DNA from: Bombyx mori
Taxonomy: Eukaryota; Arthropoda; Insecta; Lepidoptera; Bombycidae
Assembly: GCF_030269925.1 (NCBI RefSeq)
Contig: NC_085121.1
Span: 11,921,501 to 11,985,500 of the forward strand
Direction of reading: 5' to 3'
DNA length: 64,000 nt
Shown: positions 13,201 to 22,500 of the stretch, piece by piece
Layout: every line of letters starts with the position of its first letter
How positions within the stretch are numbered: the first letter of the stretch is position 1
Program-made: the position numbers and the translations under genes
Notes under the pieces: model-generated
What the model was told of the DNA's origin: nothing
Database searches by the model: none
The model's input: only the letters and a program-made list of their open reading frames with translations

Positions 13201-16200
13201 CATTATACATAGCATGCATACTTGCTGAATTTCCTGGGGAATGTAGGCTGTTTGGAACTGTGGAATTTGGTGTGGAGTTGCCAGGAGCATTGCCTGATGA
13301 GTTATGACTTGGGGTGCCTGGTCCTGGAATATAAGTTTTTATGTACATATTTTACTGGGACTTCACTGATCTTTATAATTTTGTTTCATTAAAATACAGT
13401 ATTAACAGATACGGTTTTTATTACATTTGAGATATTTTATTTACAAAATATATTGTGATATATACTTTATAATTATAGCTATTACAGTTTTTTTTTCTTA
13501 TGAGCAACATGTGTAAGCTGCCCTTGTTGAATTTCATATTTCAATAGTCTAAAATAAAAAATTGGTAGCTAAGTCAAATCATCTGTCAAATATTATTCTC
13601 CAAATGCAACTTCTTTAAAGTTAGGTACATTTCATAGATGTTGTTGTGCTTTTAACAGTTTCATTAAAATACAAACCTTCCATATTTATGAGTTTAGAAT
13701 GATTAATCTCTATATAAGGACATTGTGATTTTATGTATCTCAAGGGGTCTCAAGTTCGAATTTTTTGTTCAAGACAAGAACGATTATGACCCAGACTCTG
13801 AATACCAAATATCCTGGAAATTATAATCCAAATATTATGGTGGGTGGCGCATTTACGTTGTGGATGTCTATGGGCTCCAGTAACCACTTAACACCAGGTG
13901 GGCTGTGAGCTCGTCCAACCATCTAAGCAATAAAAAAAAAAAAAAAACCTGAACCCAGCACACATTACTTAAGTTAATAGGCAGTAAATCTACAGAGCAA
14001 TCAAAAATTTTAGTTAAATAGTAAACAAACCTGATTGTGAAGGAGGTGTTTTATCAGAAATATTACCAGGTGCTACGCTCTGGTAGTATTCACTAAGTTT
14101 TGGTATCTGGTCTTTAAGGAACTTTATTAAAGTAGTAGTCCATTCTGTAAAATAAAGTCTTATTAAGTATCAAGTCAGTAACTGACATCGGTGTCTTCAA
14201 AGCATAATCATCCATTTCATGACTACTCACAAACACATTTAATATTAAGTACACAAAAGTTAAGTAAACAATTTTTTATAACATTGCAACTTGGATCTTG
14301 GAGTGTAAAAGACATGGACGATATTGCTGTATAGTAAAAAATGCCTTCAGTTGAGTCAGTATGAGTCATTCTTTGATATTATACAAAATTGAAGGAAAAT
14401 TCAAAAGAACAGCAGTTGTCAATTCAAATTGTTGTAGTATCATCATTCAGACTTGAAGTTGAAGAAGAACAAAACTCTTAAGCTTTTAAACAAAACCCAT
14501 CAAAAAAGCTGCAAATGAGTTTTATTAAATAACTAGCTGACCCGGCAAACATTGCTTTGCCATATATAAGATTTCTAGGGAATTTCTAGTGTAGAAAAAA
14601 AAACTAACTTATTGTAAGTGTGTAAGGATGTGGTAAATGAGTGAAAGAGGTATGTAGTGCTGTGAACGATGAGGGATGAATATATAATAAAAATAACAAA
14701 ACCTCATTCAACAACATAATACCTCATTATAACAAAAAAATTATGTCCAAATAAAAAAAAATATGTTAGGGGTGGACAACCCTAATCACTTAGGGTTATA
14801 AAAAATAGATAGTAGCCGATTCTCAGGCTTACTGAATATGCATAAAAAATTTCATGAGAATCGGTCAAGCGGTTTCGGAGGAGTATGGGAACGAACATTG
14901 TGACATGAGAATTTTATATATTAGATAATCCTTTCAGTTTGTTTATCCCAACAAATACTTTCTATAGCAAATTATGCTGCATTACTTTTTGGTATTGACA
15001 TTAACATGAAGGATTTTCTAGATGTTTATGATTTTTTTATAAAATAATTAATTTAATTTAAATTAATTTAATTTACCTGTAGTGGGATCTGGTAACTGTC
15101 TTTTTTTAATCTTAGCTTCTGAAACTGCCACAGTATATGCAGAACTAAGTTTAATGAACCATGCTGCTCTTGGCATGGGAACTTGGTACTCAGTCAGTGT
15201 GATAAAAATATCTTCTTTTTTGTTGAAATTAGGAGCTCTTTTTGCAAGTTGAGCTAGAGGTTTGTTTCCTGAAATCAGAGTGTTTATGACAATTTAGTAT
15301 TAATAGTAATACACTGTTTCCTACAAATTCTTACCTTAAAATTATTTGCTGGTAATATAAATTTTATTTTACTTATAATACTTATTAACACCATCATTGT
15401 ATCACCATTTTCTTATAGAGCAGTCAGTTTTAGTTAAAATAGTGAGAAAGTTATTCAGCATTGTAAGTGAAACTTTATTTTTTTTTAACATATACATATA
15501 CATTGCAAATATTTATGAAACTTACTTTTGTGATGCTTGATTGTGTTAGTTTAAAATAGTTTTTATCAATTGTGGATTGTTATACTACATTTATTTTAAC
15601 ATTATACCTGTGTTAAAACAAATAATATGCTATAAACACTAAAAGTAATGAAAATTGGATTAGTACCTGCAAGATCTTTGAACCATACTTCAATTTGTGG
15701 TTTAGTTCTGGCTGTGGCTTGCCAAAAGTTATCTTTTGGGTTTACTTGCTGTCTCTTTCTACCACAGTCAGGTAATGTATTCAACTCTTCTTTCTTTGAT
15801 AAAATACCAGAGAAAAACTGACCAATCTGTTAATTAAAACATTAAAAAACATAAAACATGCTATTGAGACATTGTTTCATTTGAGTATTCCACTGTTAAC
15901 ATAGGTATTACTCAAAACTAATTAGTTATGTTATTGTGGCTATTTACAGACCTTAATTGTAAAGGAAATATGTTGGTGATAACAAACTTGTTTATTAGTT
16001 AATTAAAGCCCTATTATTCCTTAGAATTTGATAAAATTGATTAACAATTCATGATTTCATTCATCAGGTCAATTTAATCATATGAGAATTATTGTTTATA
16101 TAATGAATTTACCTTGGCTGTAGAATAATTGTAATTCCTAGCAGTTCCAAATTCATCACTCGACTGAGGAGTTGTAGAAAATCCATGTTTTACGTTTGTG

Positions 16201-16301
16201 GAAGTTAGTTCGTCTTCTTTTTGTCTCGGCTCTTGGGGGTACACGTCCGGAGGTCCAAGTCTCGGCCTTTTTAGCGGACGCTTTTCGTACATAATCCCCA
16301 T
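1075..16301 (-). CDS. MED12: Mediator complex subunit 12 (kohtalo), N-terminal 1146 residues, 22 exons, continues past left edge
   Basis: MED12 belongs to the Mediator CDK8 kinase module in the nucleus; it activates CDK8/cyclin C and relays activator and repressor signals to RNA polymerase II. Exons on the minus strand, 5' to 3': 16113-16301, 15667-15826, 15077-15268, 14031-14144, 13222-13323, 12845-13025, 11812-11993, 11386-11735, 10824-10973, 10607-10694, 10334-10479, 9341-9494, 8334-8441, 7296-7421, 6045-6187, 5767-5903, 5131-5213, 4402-4605, 3795-3907, 3243-3425, 2744-2888, 1075-1264. Every junction is GT-AG and the phase is continuous. Landmarks: N-terminus with LGPPDVYPQ (residues 16-24), N-terminal Med12 region (about 64-180), LCEWAV domain signature (about 630-635), and conserved blocks such as [12 protein letters not shown] and [16 protein letters not shown]. 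The animal protein is usually over 2000 residues, so roughly half is here. Upstream exons use A/T-rich third positions while exons 12, 18, 20 and 22 are GC-rich. Exon order and homology are firm; alternative splicing cannot be judged. Confidence 0.95.
1450..1811 (+). mobile_element. Jockey-like LINE 3' end with poly(A)
   Basis: Carries the C-terminal codons ([13 protein letters not shown]) and 3' UTR ending GGTAGG-poly(A) of a Bombyx jockey-like LINE. It splits a copy of the repeat family seen at 41383-41730, leaving TCATA at both sides. Confidence 0.7.
1812..1985 (-). repeat. Copy of the ~190-bp repeat family also at 41.4-41.7 kb
   Basis: Reverse complement of the 41383-41730 units, with shared blocks CACCGAGCAGGTG and GAGATTCAGGCAT. 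Confidence 0.65.
2070..2733 (-). mobile_element. 5'-truncated LINE with ORF2 C-terminus, inserted next to MED12 exon 21
   Basis: Minus-strand frame from 2733 to 2375 codes for a reverse-transcriptase C-terminal tail ([19 protein letters not shown] ... GVQFFNKIP), followed by a 3' UTR ending AAATGGTTTTGAATTTGAAT repeats, typical of lepidopteran LINEs with TTTGAA tails. Its truncated 5' end starts about 10 bp after the donor of exon 21. Confidence 0.75.
2914..3180 (+). mobile_element. Helitron-like non-autonomous element
   Basis: Begins TC and ends CTAG followed by T, with internal blocks (AAACGGCTGGACCGATTTGA; ACAACGTCTGTC) I recall from lepidopteran Helitron families. It sits between MED12 exons 20 and 21. 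Confidence 0.6.
3795..4605 (-). CDS. MED12: MED12 exons 18-19 (ARXY-like [11 protein letters not shown] block)
   Basis: Exon 18 (4402-4605) carries the conserved [20 protein letters not shown] block. The start of exon 19 was chosen at 3907: of two possible acceptors, only this one keeps the phase and gives [13 protein letters not shown], which aligns with the family's KITKDILKVLNRK. The upstream acceptor near 3979 would hit a stop in phase. Exon 18's acceptor (CTCAG at 4606) is preceded by only a short pyrimidine tract. Confidence 0.88.
4058..4310 (+). mobile_element. Helitron-like non-autonomous element
   Basis: Starts TCTATACTAATATATAAA after an A and ends AGTGGACGGGTACAGCTAG before a T, the classical A^T insertion with CTAG terminus of lepidopteran Helitrons. 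It sits in MED12 intron 18. Confidence 0.7.
4640..4710 (-). mobile_element. LINE 3' tail (AEVHGRR family)
   Basis: Poly(T) then TTGCCCTCATAGGCAGACGA, the reverse of the common 3' end CTGCCTACAAGGGCAATAAA found at several sites here. Confidence 0.6.
6271..6702 (-). mobile_element. Full-length Bm1 SINE
   Basis: Runs from the 3' tail (TTATTGCTTAGATGGGT) to the tRNA-like head (GGCCACGAC end), with pol III A- and B-box-like blocks in the head. A partial second copy follows directly. Confidence 0.85.
6703..6836 (-). mobile_element. Partial Bm1 SINE adjoining a full copy
   Basis: Starts in the TCTACAACGTAAA block and ends within the GGGCGGTGGTA block; head and 3' tail are missing. Confidence 0.75.
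6902..7177 (+). mobile_element. 276-bp MITE, copy 1 (4-bp TSD AAAT)
   Basis: Both ends are about 30-bp terminal inverted repeats starting GAGTCG[T/A]CTATTATCAAAG. It is flanked by AAAT at 6898-6901 and 7178-7181. The second copy (29809-30084) has exactly the same length. No coding capacity. It lies in MED12 intron 14. Confidence 0.88.
9134..9250 (+). mobile_element. LINE 3' end (AEVHGRR family) with poly(A)
   Basis: Contains CAGCGGCTTGGCTCTGCCCC and the CTACAAGGGCAATAAAA tail. In the intact element this codes for [13 protein letters not shown] on one frame. Confidence 0.7.
9341..9494 (-). CDS. MED12: MED12 exon 12 (LCEWAV domain signature)
   Basis: Residues 619-669. The exon reads through [20 protein letters not shown], containing the LCEWAV motif that names this Mediator-12 domain. 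It is strikingly GC-rich compared with its AT-rich flanks. A Gln/His-rich tail ([14 protein letters not shown]) ends the exon. Confidence 0.93.
9569..10138 (+). mobile_element. Possible fragment of a tyrosine-recombinase (Crypton-like) element
   Basis: A frame from about 9787 reads [20 protein letters not shown] then [21 protein letters not shown] before degenerating. The [13 protein letters not shown] block looks like the N-terminal core-binding domain of eukaryotic tyrosine recombinases. Near-identical TTTAATGAT[A/G]ACAATAATTAAATTATT repeats flank the segment (9542-9568, 10139-10165). Assignment is tentative. Confidence 0.35.
11386..11735 (-). CDS. MED12: MED12 exon 8 with tandem GTPNPNHS repeats
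   Basis: This exon (residues about 374-490) begins with a low-complexity Pro/Ser/Asn stretch containing three tandem copies of an eight-residue unit, [16 protein letters not shown] and a diverged GTPNPQQP. It then returns to conserved sequence ([21 protein letters not shown] region) that aligns with the vertebrate block around FGLSCILQTILL. The repeat lies where other MED12 proteins carry a variable linker, so it is probably an unstructured lineage-specific insertion. Confidence 0.9.
12081..12164 (-). mobile_element. LINE 3' end (AEVHGRR family)
   Basis: Poly(T), TTGCGTGAGTGGTTACCGTC, then the GCCAGGGGCAGAGCCAAGCC block. It lies in MED12 intron 6. Confidence 0.65.
12299..12425 (+). mobile_element. 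Bm1 SINE head fragment
   Basis: TCATCGTGGCCTAAAGGATA tRNA-like head with diverged body. The 3' part at 12629-12836 may belong to the same insertion, split by unrelated sequence. Confidence 0.65.
12629..12836 (+). mobile_element. Bm1 SINE 3' part next to MED12 exon 6
   Basis: Ends in CTAAGCAAT-poly(A) only 8 bp from the donor end of exon 6; about 35 bp are deleted internally compared with other copies. Confidence 0.8.
13838..13947 (+). mobile_element. Bm1 SINE 3' end
   Basis: GGTGGGTGGCGCATTTACGT to the poly(A) tail, in MED12 intron 4. Confidence 0.8.
14533..14925 (-). mobile_element. Helitron-like non-autonomous element
   Basis: Read on the minus strand it starts TCTAATATATAAAA after an A and ends GGGTCAGCTAG before a T. 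The internal block CGAAACCGCTTGACCGATTC is shared by many lepidopteran copies I recall. It sits in MED12 intron 3. Confidence 0.7.
15077..15826 (-). CDS. MED12: MED12 exons 2-3 (N-terminal Med12 domain)
   Basis: Exons 15667-15826 and 15077-15268 code for residues 64-180. They include the conserved [20 protein letters not shown] block, WFKDLAG across the junction, and [20 protein letters not shown], all matching the family's N-terminal Med12 domain. The intron between them is AT-rich and shows no other feature. Confidence 0.93.
16113..16301 (-). CDS. MED12: MED12 exon 1 (start codon exon)
   Basis: Codes for residues 1-63 and ends on a complete codon before GTAAAT. The ATG was chosen because [20 protein letters not shown] matches the conserved MED12 N-terminus; in vertebrate MED12 this segment contacts and activates cyclin C-CDK8. 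The PIN4 start lies about 1.55 kb away on the other strand, so the two genes are divergent. Confidence 0.95.
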
Positions 16302-17856
16302 GATCAGAGAACAATCAATCCCGTCTTTTAAAAGCTACTACCATGAAAATGACAACCCATATGTATAATAATTATTCTACTTTAAATTAATCTAATGTGT
16401 TCTAAGCTGTTACGGATAGAAAACATATTTGGCTTCAGTACATAGTCGATAGCCGTAATAATTAAGTGTCGTAAAGTAATGAGAGAATTTTGTAAGTAAA
16501 TTAAAAGAGAAATACACAAATCACAAAACAAACTAGAACAACAATTTCAAAGTGACATTACTTTTGACATTTGTAAATAATGACACCAGTGACAAATGGG
16601 TCGCACGATTCATTCGTAGTTTGAAAGCAAAGGATTCTAATGAGATAATAGCTAAGAAATTAAAAAAAACAAAAACGTTGGTTTTTGCTTTGATACAGCG
16701 ATGTTACCTATTTCGGTGGATATATATATTGGCGCTATTTTGGACATGTTGAATTAATACATCAGGGTTGTTACTCTATACATGGACACAAGTCTAAAAT
16801 ATTTAAAAAATATCTTGTGTAACTTTTATTCTCTATTACTATTAAATCTCTCTACATCAATAAATAAAAAAAATTGTATGTTCAACTCTTTATTTTTCCA
16901 AAACGATGAAAGTGGTTAACGAAAGTATTTTGTTTAAACAAAAAATATAATTGCCAGTGATATTTTTATATTTTTCTATTTACCTTATGTTCCAGGGAAA
17001 GTGGGTTAAAAATATTTGAAAACAATTTTACCATCATACCGCCCGTCGTCGAAGCAGGATTCTCTAAATTGATTGATATGTCTTACCTAGTACCATTGCA
17101 TACAGCTCATTTCTTGAAGTGTTTTTTGCTAGTTGCTACTATCCAGCTTTGTAATGAAGCTCCATCCTATAGGTTGTGGCTTAGTCTGGTAGTATCACTG
17201 TCTATGAGCAACAGTGACAACTAATCATCGAATAAGCAGTAATCTCCTATGACTCTCAGACAATAAAATATTTTTTGTTAGTGTAAAAGAAGTATGCTAA
17301 CAGATATTCAGTGTTTTCTTATGACATTGCTTCACACATCCTTACGGATCCATTAGATCCAATAACCCTTGCATTTGACGCCTTCAGCTCTAACACTAGG
17401 AGTTGGGACCCCGGCTACCGTACTTAACGAACTCTTTGTCGAGTTCGACGTGCAACCTATATTTGGAGGCCCTCGGGCAGCCGTTAGCAAATCCCACCTC
17501 TCCTGGCTGAACCTCTGCTCGCCCACCTATCCTGGTGAAATTAGAGAGGCCTCCGGGCCACCAGTAATCCCTCATTCATAAAATAATAATAAACATTGCT
17601 TCAACTTCACACATCATAATTAAAATCTGTTTTTTAAGGATAGGAGCATATCAGTCTTCTTTCAAAATTAATTTATCTGTGAAGTTGTGATCAACAAATG
17701 GATACGCTATTTTATACTTTAATTCCAAACAAAAAGAAGTAAATTTCTTTGAAGAAAATGTAAATGAGGTTAACCACATAAAATCTACTAAATCGGCTGT
17801 TTTGCCTGCTTGTTTATTGTCGTTAAATATTTCCGAATTTTAGTGAAAATTTAAAC
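16302..17856. other. Divergent intergenic region between MED12 and PIN4
   Basis: AT-rich sequence that must hold the MED12 and PIN4 promoters. I see no convincing TATA box for either gene. The only recognised feature is a LINE fragment at 17360-17585. A 66-residue open frame at 16552-16752 has no recognisable similarity. Confidence 0.6.
17360..17590 (+). mobile_element. Jockey-like LINE 3' end, subfamily 2
   Basis: GACGCCTTCAGCTCTAACAC to GGCCACCAGTAATCC plus A-rich end, matching 58490-58820. Confidence 0.6.
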
Positions 17857-18369
17857 ATGCCACCAAAAAAACAACCCGAAAAAGTTGCCAAAGGTGGCGG
17901 GAGCGCTAAAGGAAGTGGTGGTAAAACGAGTGGCGATACAAAAGGTTCAGTAAAATCATTACTCTACTCTTAACAAAATGTATCGAAAAATTGATTGTAG
18001 GTTGTTCCTGTGAATGTTTTTTTGCTAAATCGTATCCTTTTGAATTTAGAATCTGCAGCAAAGGAGAAAAAAGGTGGGACAGCTGTCAAAGTACGTCACA
18101 TACTATGTGAAAAGCAATCCAAATGTTTAGAAGCGTTAGAGAAATTAAAAGCCGGGCAAAAGTTTCCTGATGTAGCAGCAGCTTATAGTGAAGACAAGGC
18201 AAGGCAAGGTGGAGATCTAGGCTGGATGACCAGAGGTTCAATGGTTGGTCCATTTCAAGATGCTGCATTTGCTTTGCCAATATCATCTGTAACTAATCCA
18301 GTTTACACAAACCCGCCAGTTAAAACGAAATTTGGTTATCATATAATTATGGTCGAAGGGAAGAAATGA
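17857..18369 (+). CDS. PIN4: PIN4-type parvulin peptidyl-prolyl cis-trans isomerase
   Basis: Parvulins catalyse cis-trans isomerisation of peptidyl-proline bonds; PIN4 (Par14) is a nuclear and cytoplasmic member linked to chromatin and ribosome assembly. Two exons, 17857-17944 and 18050-18369, joined in phase 1 across a roughly 105-bp intron, give 135 residues, close to the usual 131. Residues 1-35 are a Lys/Gly-rich basic tail typical of the family ([14 protein letters not shown]). The rotamase domain follows: VRHILCEK, then [32 protein letters not shown] and the C-terminal [15 protein letters not shown]. The donor (AAAG|GTTCAG) is weak, but no other join keeps the frame. The stop codon overlaps the longest possible start of the next gene. 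Confidence 0.95.
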
Positions 18370-18883
18370 AAGAAATGTTTTTCGAATTTGAATATTTTTG
18401 GGCAATACTTTTGTTGTTTATTATGGAAAGGATATGTAGCCTCCAAGAGCAGTTTGATAAAGATTTAGCTCTGCTCCCTGATGCCCAAACTTCAACACAG
18501 TCCTTTGATGATGACATGGAAGATTTCTCTAGCAGAGAGTAAGTTTCCCTTCTATTAATATTCTGAATTTGGTATTTATGTTAAACTACCTAATGATTTT
18601 TAGACTTTTCTTTGAAAATTATATTTTTATATGAATGGATATAGCTACAAAATGAAATTATAAATGATTAATTGAGTGTTAGTAAAAAATATCAAGTTTT
18701 AAAATATATACTCTTTCCAGTTATGGTTTGAAGATGAGTTTCCTTCGTTTATATCAAATGATGCATATTACCATATTTCTGGCATTGATATATTTCTGTA
18801 ACATTTGCATCTGGTACATAATGAGTAGAAATTCATTGCCCAAAAATCTTGGTTACAAATTCAAAGTAACAATACCTTCATAA
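18366..18883 (+). CDS. Small membrane protein, family not recognised, immediately downstream of PIN4
   Basis: Two exons, 18366-18538 and 18721-18883, join in phase 2 across a GT-AG intron ending in CTCTTTCCAG. The first in-frame ATG (18366) overlaps the PIN4 stop as ATGA and gives 111 residues; a second is at 18375, and the ATG at 18423 gives 92 residues. The 92-residue form has an acidic N-terminal part ([12 protein letters not shown]) and one strong membrane segment ([18 protein letters not shown]) followed by a basic, polar tail. The longer form adds a hydrophobic segment ([11 protein letters not shown]). An AATAAA signal lies at 18934. I do not recognise the family. Clean splice sites and a fitting poly(A) signal argue for a real gene; whether it shares a transcript with PIN4 is unknown. 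Confidence 0.7.
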
Positions 18884-18933
18884 TGTTTAAACATTTTGTA
18901 AATATTCATGTTTTAAAAAAAATGCATTTATGA

Positions 18934-18939
18934 AATAAA
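18934..18939 (+). terminator. Poly(A) signal AATAAA after the small membrane protein gene
   Basis: Canonical AATAAA about 50 bp after the stop codon. It could serve both the small membrane protein gene and PIN4, since no good signal lies between them. Confidence 0.55.
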
Positions 18940-19579
18940 AAATGATTGATATTAAATGTTTAATTATTTTATTTATCTGTACTAGGAAATCACGTCACTG
19001 TAGTGAGCTTGCAGGAGTTAGTATGGCTATCCTTTTTAATTCTGCTGTATAACAAGCACATATTCAGTTTTGGAGTGTGTGATATTAAGACATCAATTTG
19101 GTGTTAATATAAGTTTTTAAATAATCACTAAAACACACATTTAATTCGCCTTTAAAAAAAATGAGTGAAATAGCTTATGCTCAGATGACGTACATAAAAT
19201 TGAGATACGGAAGATTCCAATTTTTTTGAAAAAAAAAACCACAATTAAAATAAAGCAGTCTTTATTGATACATCTTTGTGTACACTATCAACACTTAGAT
19301 GTACAAATTAAGCATGCTTCAATATCATTTTATTTATTCATAACTTTTAATTATATTAAATTAAATGTAATAAATATTGAGGTACATTTAAACTATAAAG
19401 CTAAAACATTCAGATAGACAAATATAATTCTTTATTACACTTGATATTTATCAAATTAGCACATTATAAACAAAATCTGGCCATCAGTTTTACATAATAT
19501 GTAGTACTCGGGTTAATTTTCTTTAATAATTAAATTAAAACTTTTTGGTTATAAAAGTATAAAGTGAAGTCATAGACAG
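18940..19579. other. Convergent intergenic spacer
   Basis: AT-rich, no recognisable gene or repeat. It separates the 3' end of the small membrane protein gene (plus) from the 3' end of the lectin gene (minus). Confidence 0.6.
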
Positions 19580-22500
19580 TTAAACTCTTAAGTTAGGATT
19601 GGTATATCTGACGTATTTGAGGAGGGCGTCGTTTTCTTCGCAAACGAATGGCTTGCGGTGGTGGCAGGCGACGTCGTGCCAGTGGACACCGTCGTTGTAG
19701 AAGTTGTTTAAGATTGCGACGCAGTGCTCAGAAGCGCCTCCTTGTATCAGCTCCTGTTGATGAAGAAATTATACTGGATGGTTCTAAAATTGTTCATTAA
19801 AAATAAGATAAACAGTTGTTATATGTATAGGATGATTTGATAAAAACAAAAATATTCTTGTTTCTTGTTATGTAGACTGCTTTGTTTCAAAGGTATTAAG
19901 CAAAGGTTAAACATTGGGCTACCTGAATAAGGATTAAATATTGAAAAGTTAACTTACTAGTAGGTGAGCTCACGGGGCTCAAACCTGACGACGTTGCTAA
20001 CACGAACCCTAGCAAGAGCCGTGTTTCGCAGAATCTACCACCGGATCGGAAACGCGACCCACTGAGAAGATCCGGCGAGAAACTCAGTGGGCTGTGTCTG
20101 AGGGTTAATTTACTCGTCGAGCCCTTCGTCGCAAGCGACGGGTTCGACGAGAACGGTGACCGGTGCTTGAGGTACCTAAAAGCACCGTTAGTGGATCGGG
20201 AGGATCCGAGATGACGTGTTTTGGGCGATTTCGACTGCTTTCCATTCTTTCCGCAGGATCGGGAATGGAAAAGTTAACGAAGTCTTTAACAAGTCTTTAC
20301 ATTCGTTTGGTGTATAATGTTAAACCACTTAATTCATAATGTCTGATTAACCTTAAAAAAAATTACATGCATCAAGGACTAAATTATAGACAATAATAAT
20401 ATAATAATCATACTATAACACTATAAAAAAAAATTAAATTCGTTGCTAGTTCGGTTTTCTATTTAAATGTGCGTTTTTAAACTACATTCATTATTTACTT
20501 TTCTACTGAATATGTAAAAACTTATCTAGCAGTTGTCGTTAACATTTATAATAAAATATAATAATTATACTTTCAAAGTTAACTGTGACACACAGACAGA
20601 CAGGACATAATGATATAAATGTTCGTTTTTTTTGCCAAACTGGTTTCATGAATGAAGACTGCAAATTTCAGTATCTTGTAAAAAGTTTAAACTATTTTTT
20701 TTATATTTTTTTTTACTACTTATATGGATGGACGAGCTCACAGCCCACCTGGTGTTAAGTGGTTACTGGAGCCCATAGACATCTACAACGTAAATGCGCC
20801 ATCCACCTCGAGATATAAGTTGTAAGGTATCAGTATAGTTGTAGGCAGCGGCTTGGCTCTGCCCCTGGCATTGCTGAAGTCCATGGGCGACGGTAACCAC
20901 TCACCATCAGGTGGGCCGTATGCCCGTTTGCCTACAAAGGCAATAAAAAAAAAAAACGGCTACCCCATCCTTCTAACCGAAACGCATTACTGCTTCACGG
21001 TGGAAATAGGCGGGGTGGTGGTACCTACCCGTGCGGACTCCCAAGAGGTCCTACCACCAGTGAAAACATTGTTGTTAAAACATCGTTTTTGTAAATCCTA
21101 TTGGTATTCGCATACGTAGTGTAGGCCTTGAACGGCTTAGAACCGGATGAGGACGATCCACGCAACCGCAAAGGGTTACGTATTGTTTAATTTGTTCCGC
21201 GGGTGTTGCGGCGACGACAACGCGCGGGGAAAGTGTCGCGCAAACACGCGGCACGCACCTCGAATACAGATGAGCTTTTGTACAACTTGCCGTTGTTTGT
21301 AGAAAGCGGAATGCGACATGCGGGTACGCCCTTCGGCGAATATTTCGCGGGCCCATAAATATTTACGGGTCGCTTTCGTTTTCATGACACCCGTTGCCTC
21401 AAGCGGCGGGTTCCTCGTTTGTGACGAATATTACTTAACTGGTTGTTCCATTGTGTTACGTCATTAACATGTACATTTCGTAATGACGTTTCCTTACGTT
21501 GAACTCCTCGTTAAGAAATTGTACGATGTGTAGTGTATGATTATTTTCAAACTTAATAAGTCTTGATTTGTCTTTAAATAATATCTACGGAAATCACATC
21601 TTATACAAAAAAAAAGCGAAATAATCAACTTAAGGAAGGAACATACCCGGTTATCAGGTTGCGGTTTTCCAATGCCGCCACCTTCGGACCAGTCGTTCTG
21701 TTGACGGTTGGTGGTGGGAGCCAACTTCTGCAGCTCAGCAGTCCAGAACCAACCGTTTATTTCGTTAGGTAGTAAGTCAGGTCGGTTGCATCCTTTGAAG
21801 TCACAAAGACGGCCCGATGTCCAAATGTACTTTATCTAAAAAAATGCTACGATGGTTAGATTGATTAAAGGAAATTTTCTAATCCACATATTAATTGATC
21901 ATGTAACATATCATTGCTAACGGGAGGTCAGGCGAATTCTTTGATATCATCATTGTTTAAATTTTCGATTAATGGTCGATAATGTGTATACCTACAAGTT
22001 AGGTAGGCAGCGGTTTGGCTAAGCGGTAGGCAGTGGCTTGGCTCTGCCCCTGGCTTTGCTGAAGTCCATGGGCGACGGTAACCACTCACCATCAGGTGGG
22101 CCGTATGCTAGTCTGCCTACAAGGGCAATAAAAAAATACCTATTTAAGTATGTATTTTCCTACCAGTATTGTAAGTGGACGACCACAGAGGTTGACCAAA
22201 GCGCCTGCACATATGTTTTAATGTAGGTAATGTCTGGCCATGGTACAAAAACAATACTGTAACTGTGTTTAAAAAGATACCCTACCATGAATATTAACAC
22301 ATAACACAGATTAAACCCGCAGAATTTATTTGGCGTAATTTGCTAGTGGGGCGAATTGCGTATTGTACGCCCATATGTCCCGTTGTTGCCGCGACGAAAT
22401 CCCGCGTTTGATAGGTCGAACAGCTGTTCTAATACGATTGGGACTATCTTTAAAGTCGTCGTGGCCTAAAGGATAAGACGTCCGGTGCATTCGTGTTGAG

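Noticed and set aside
18010..18049. PIN4 start at an in-frame ATG at 18010 or nearby
   Set aside because: That segment is the intron end; the family N-terminus (MPPKK, Lys/Gly-rich) is found in an upstream exon at 17857.
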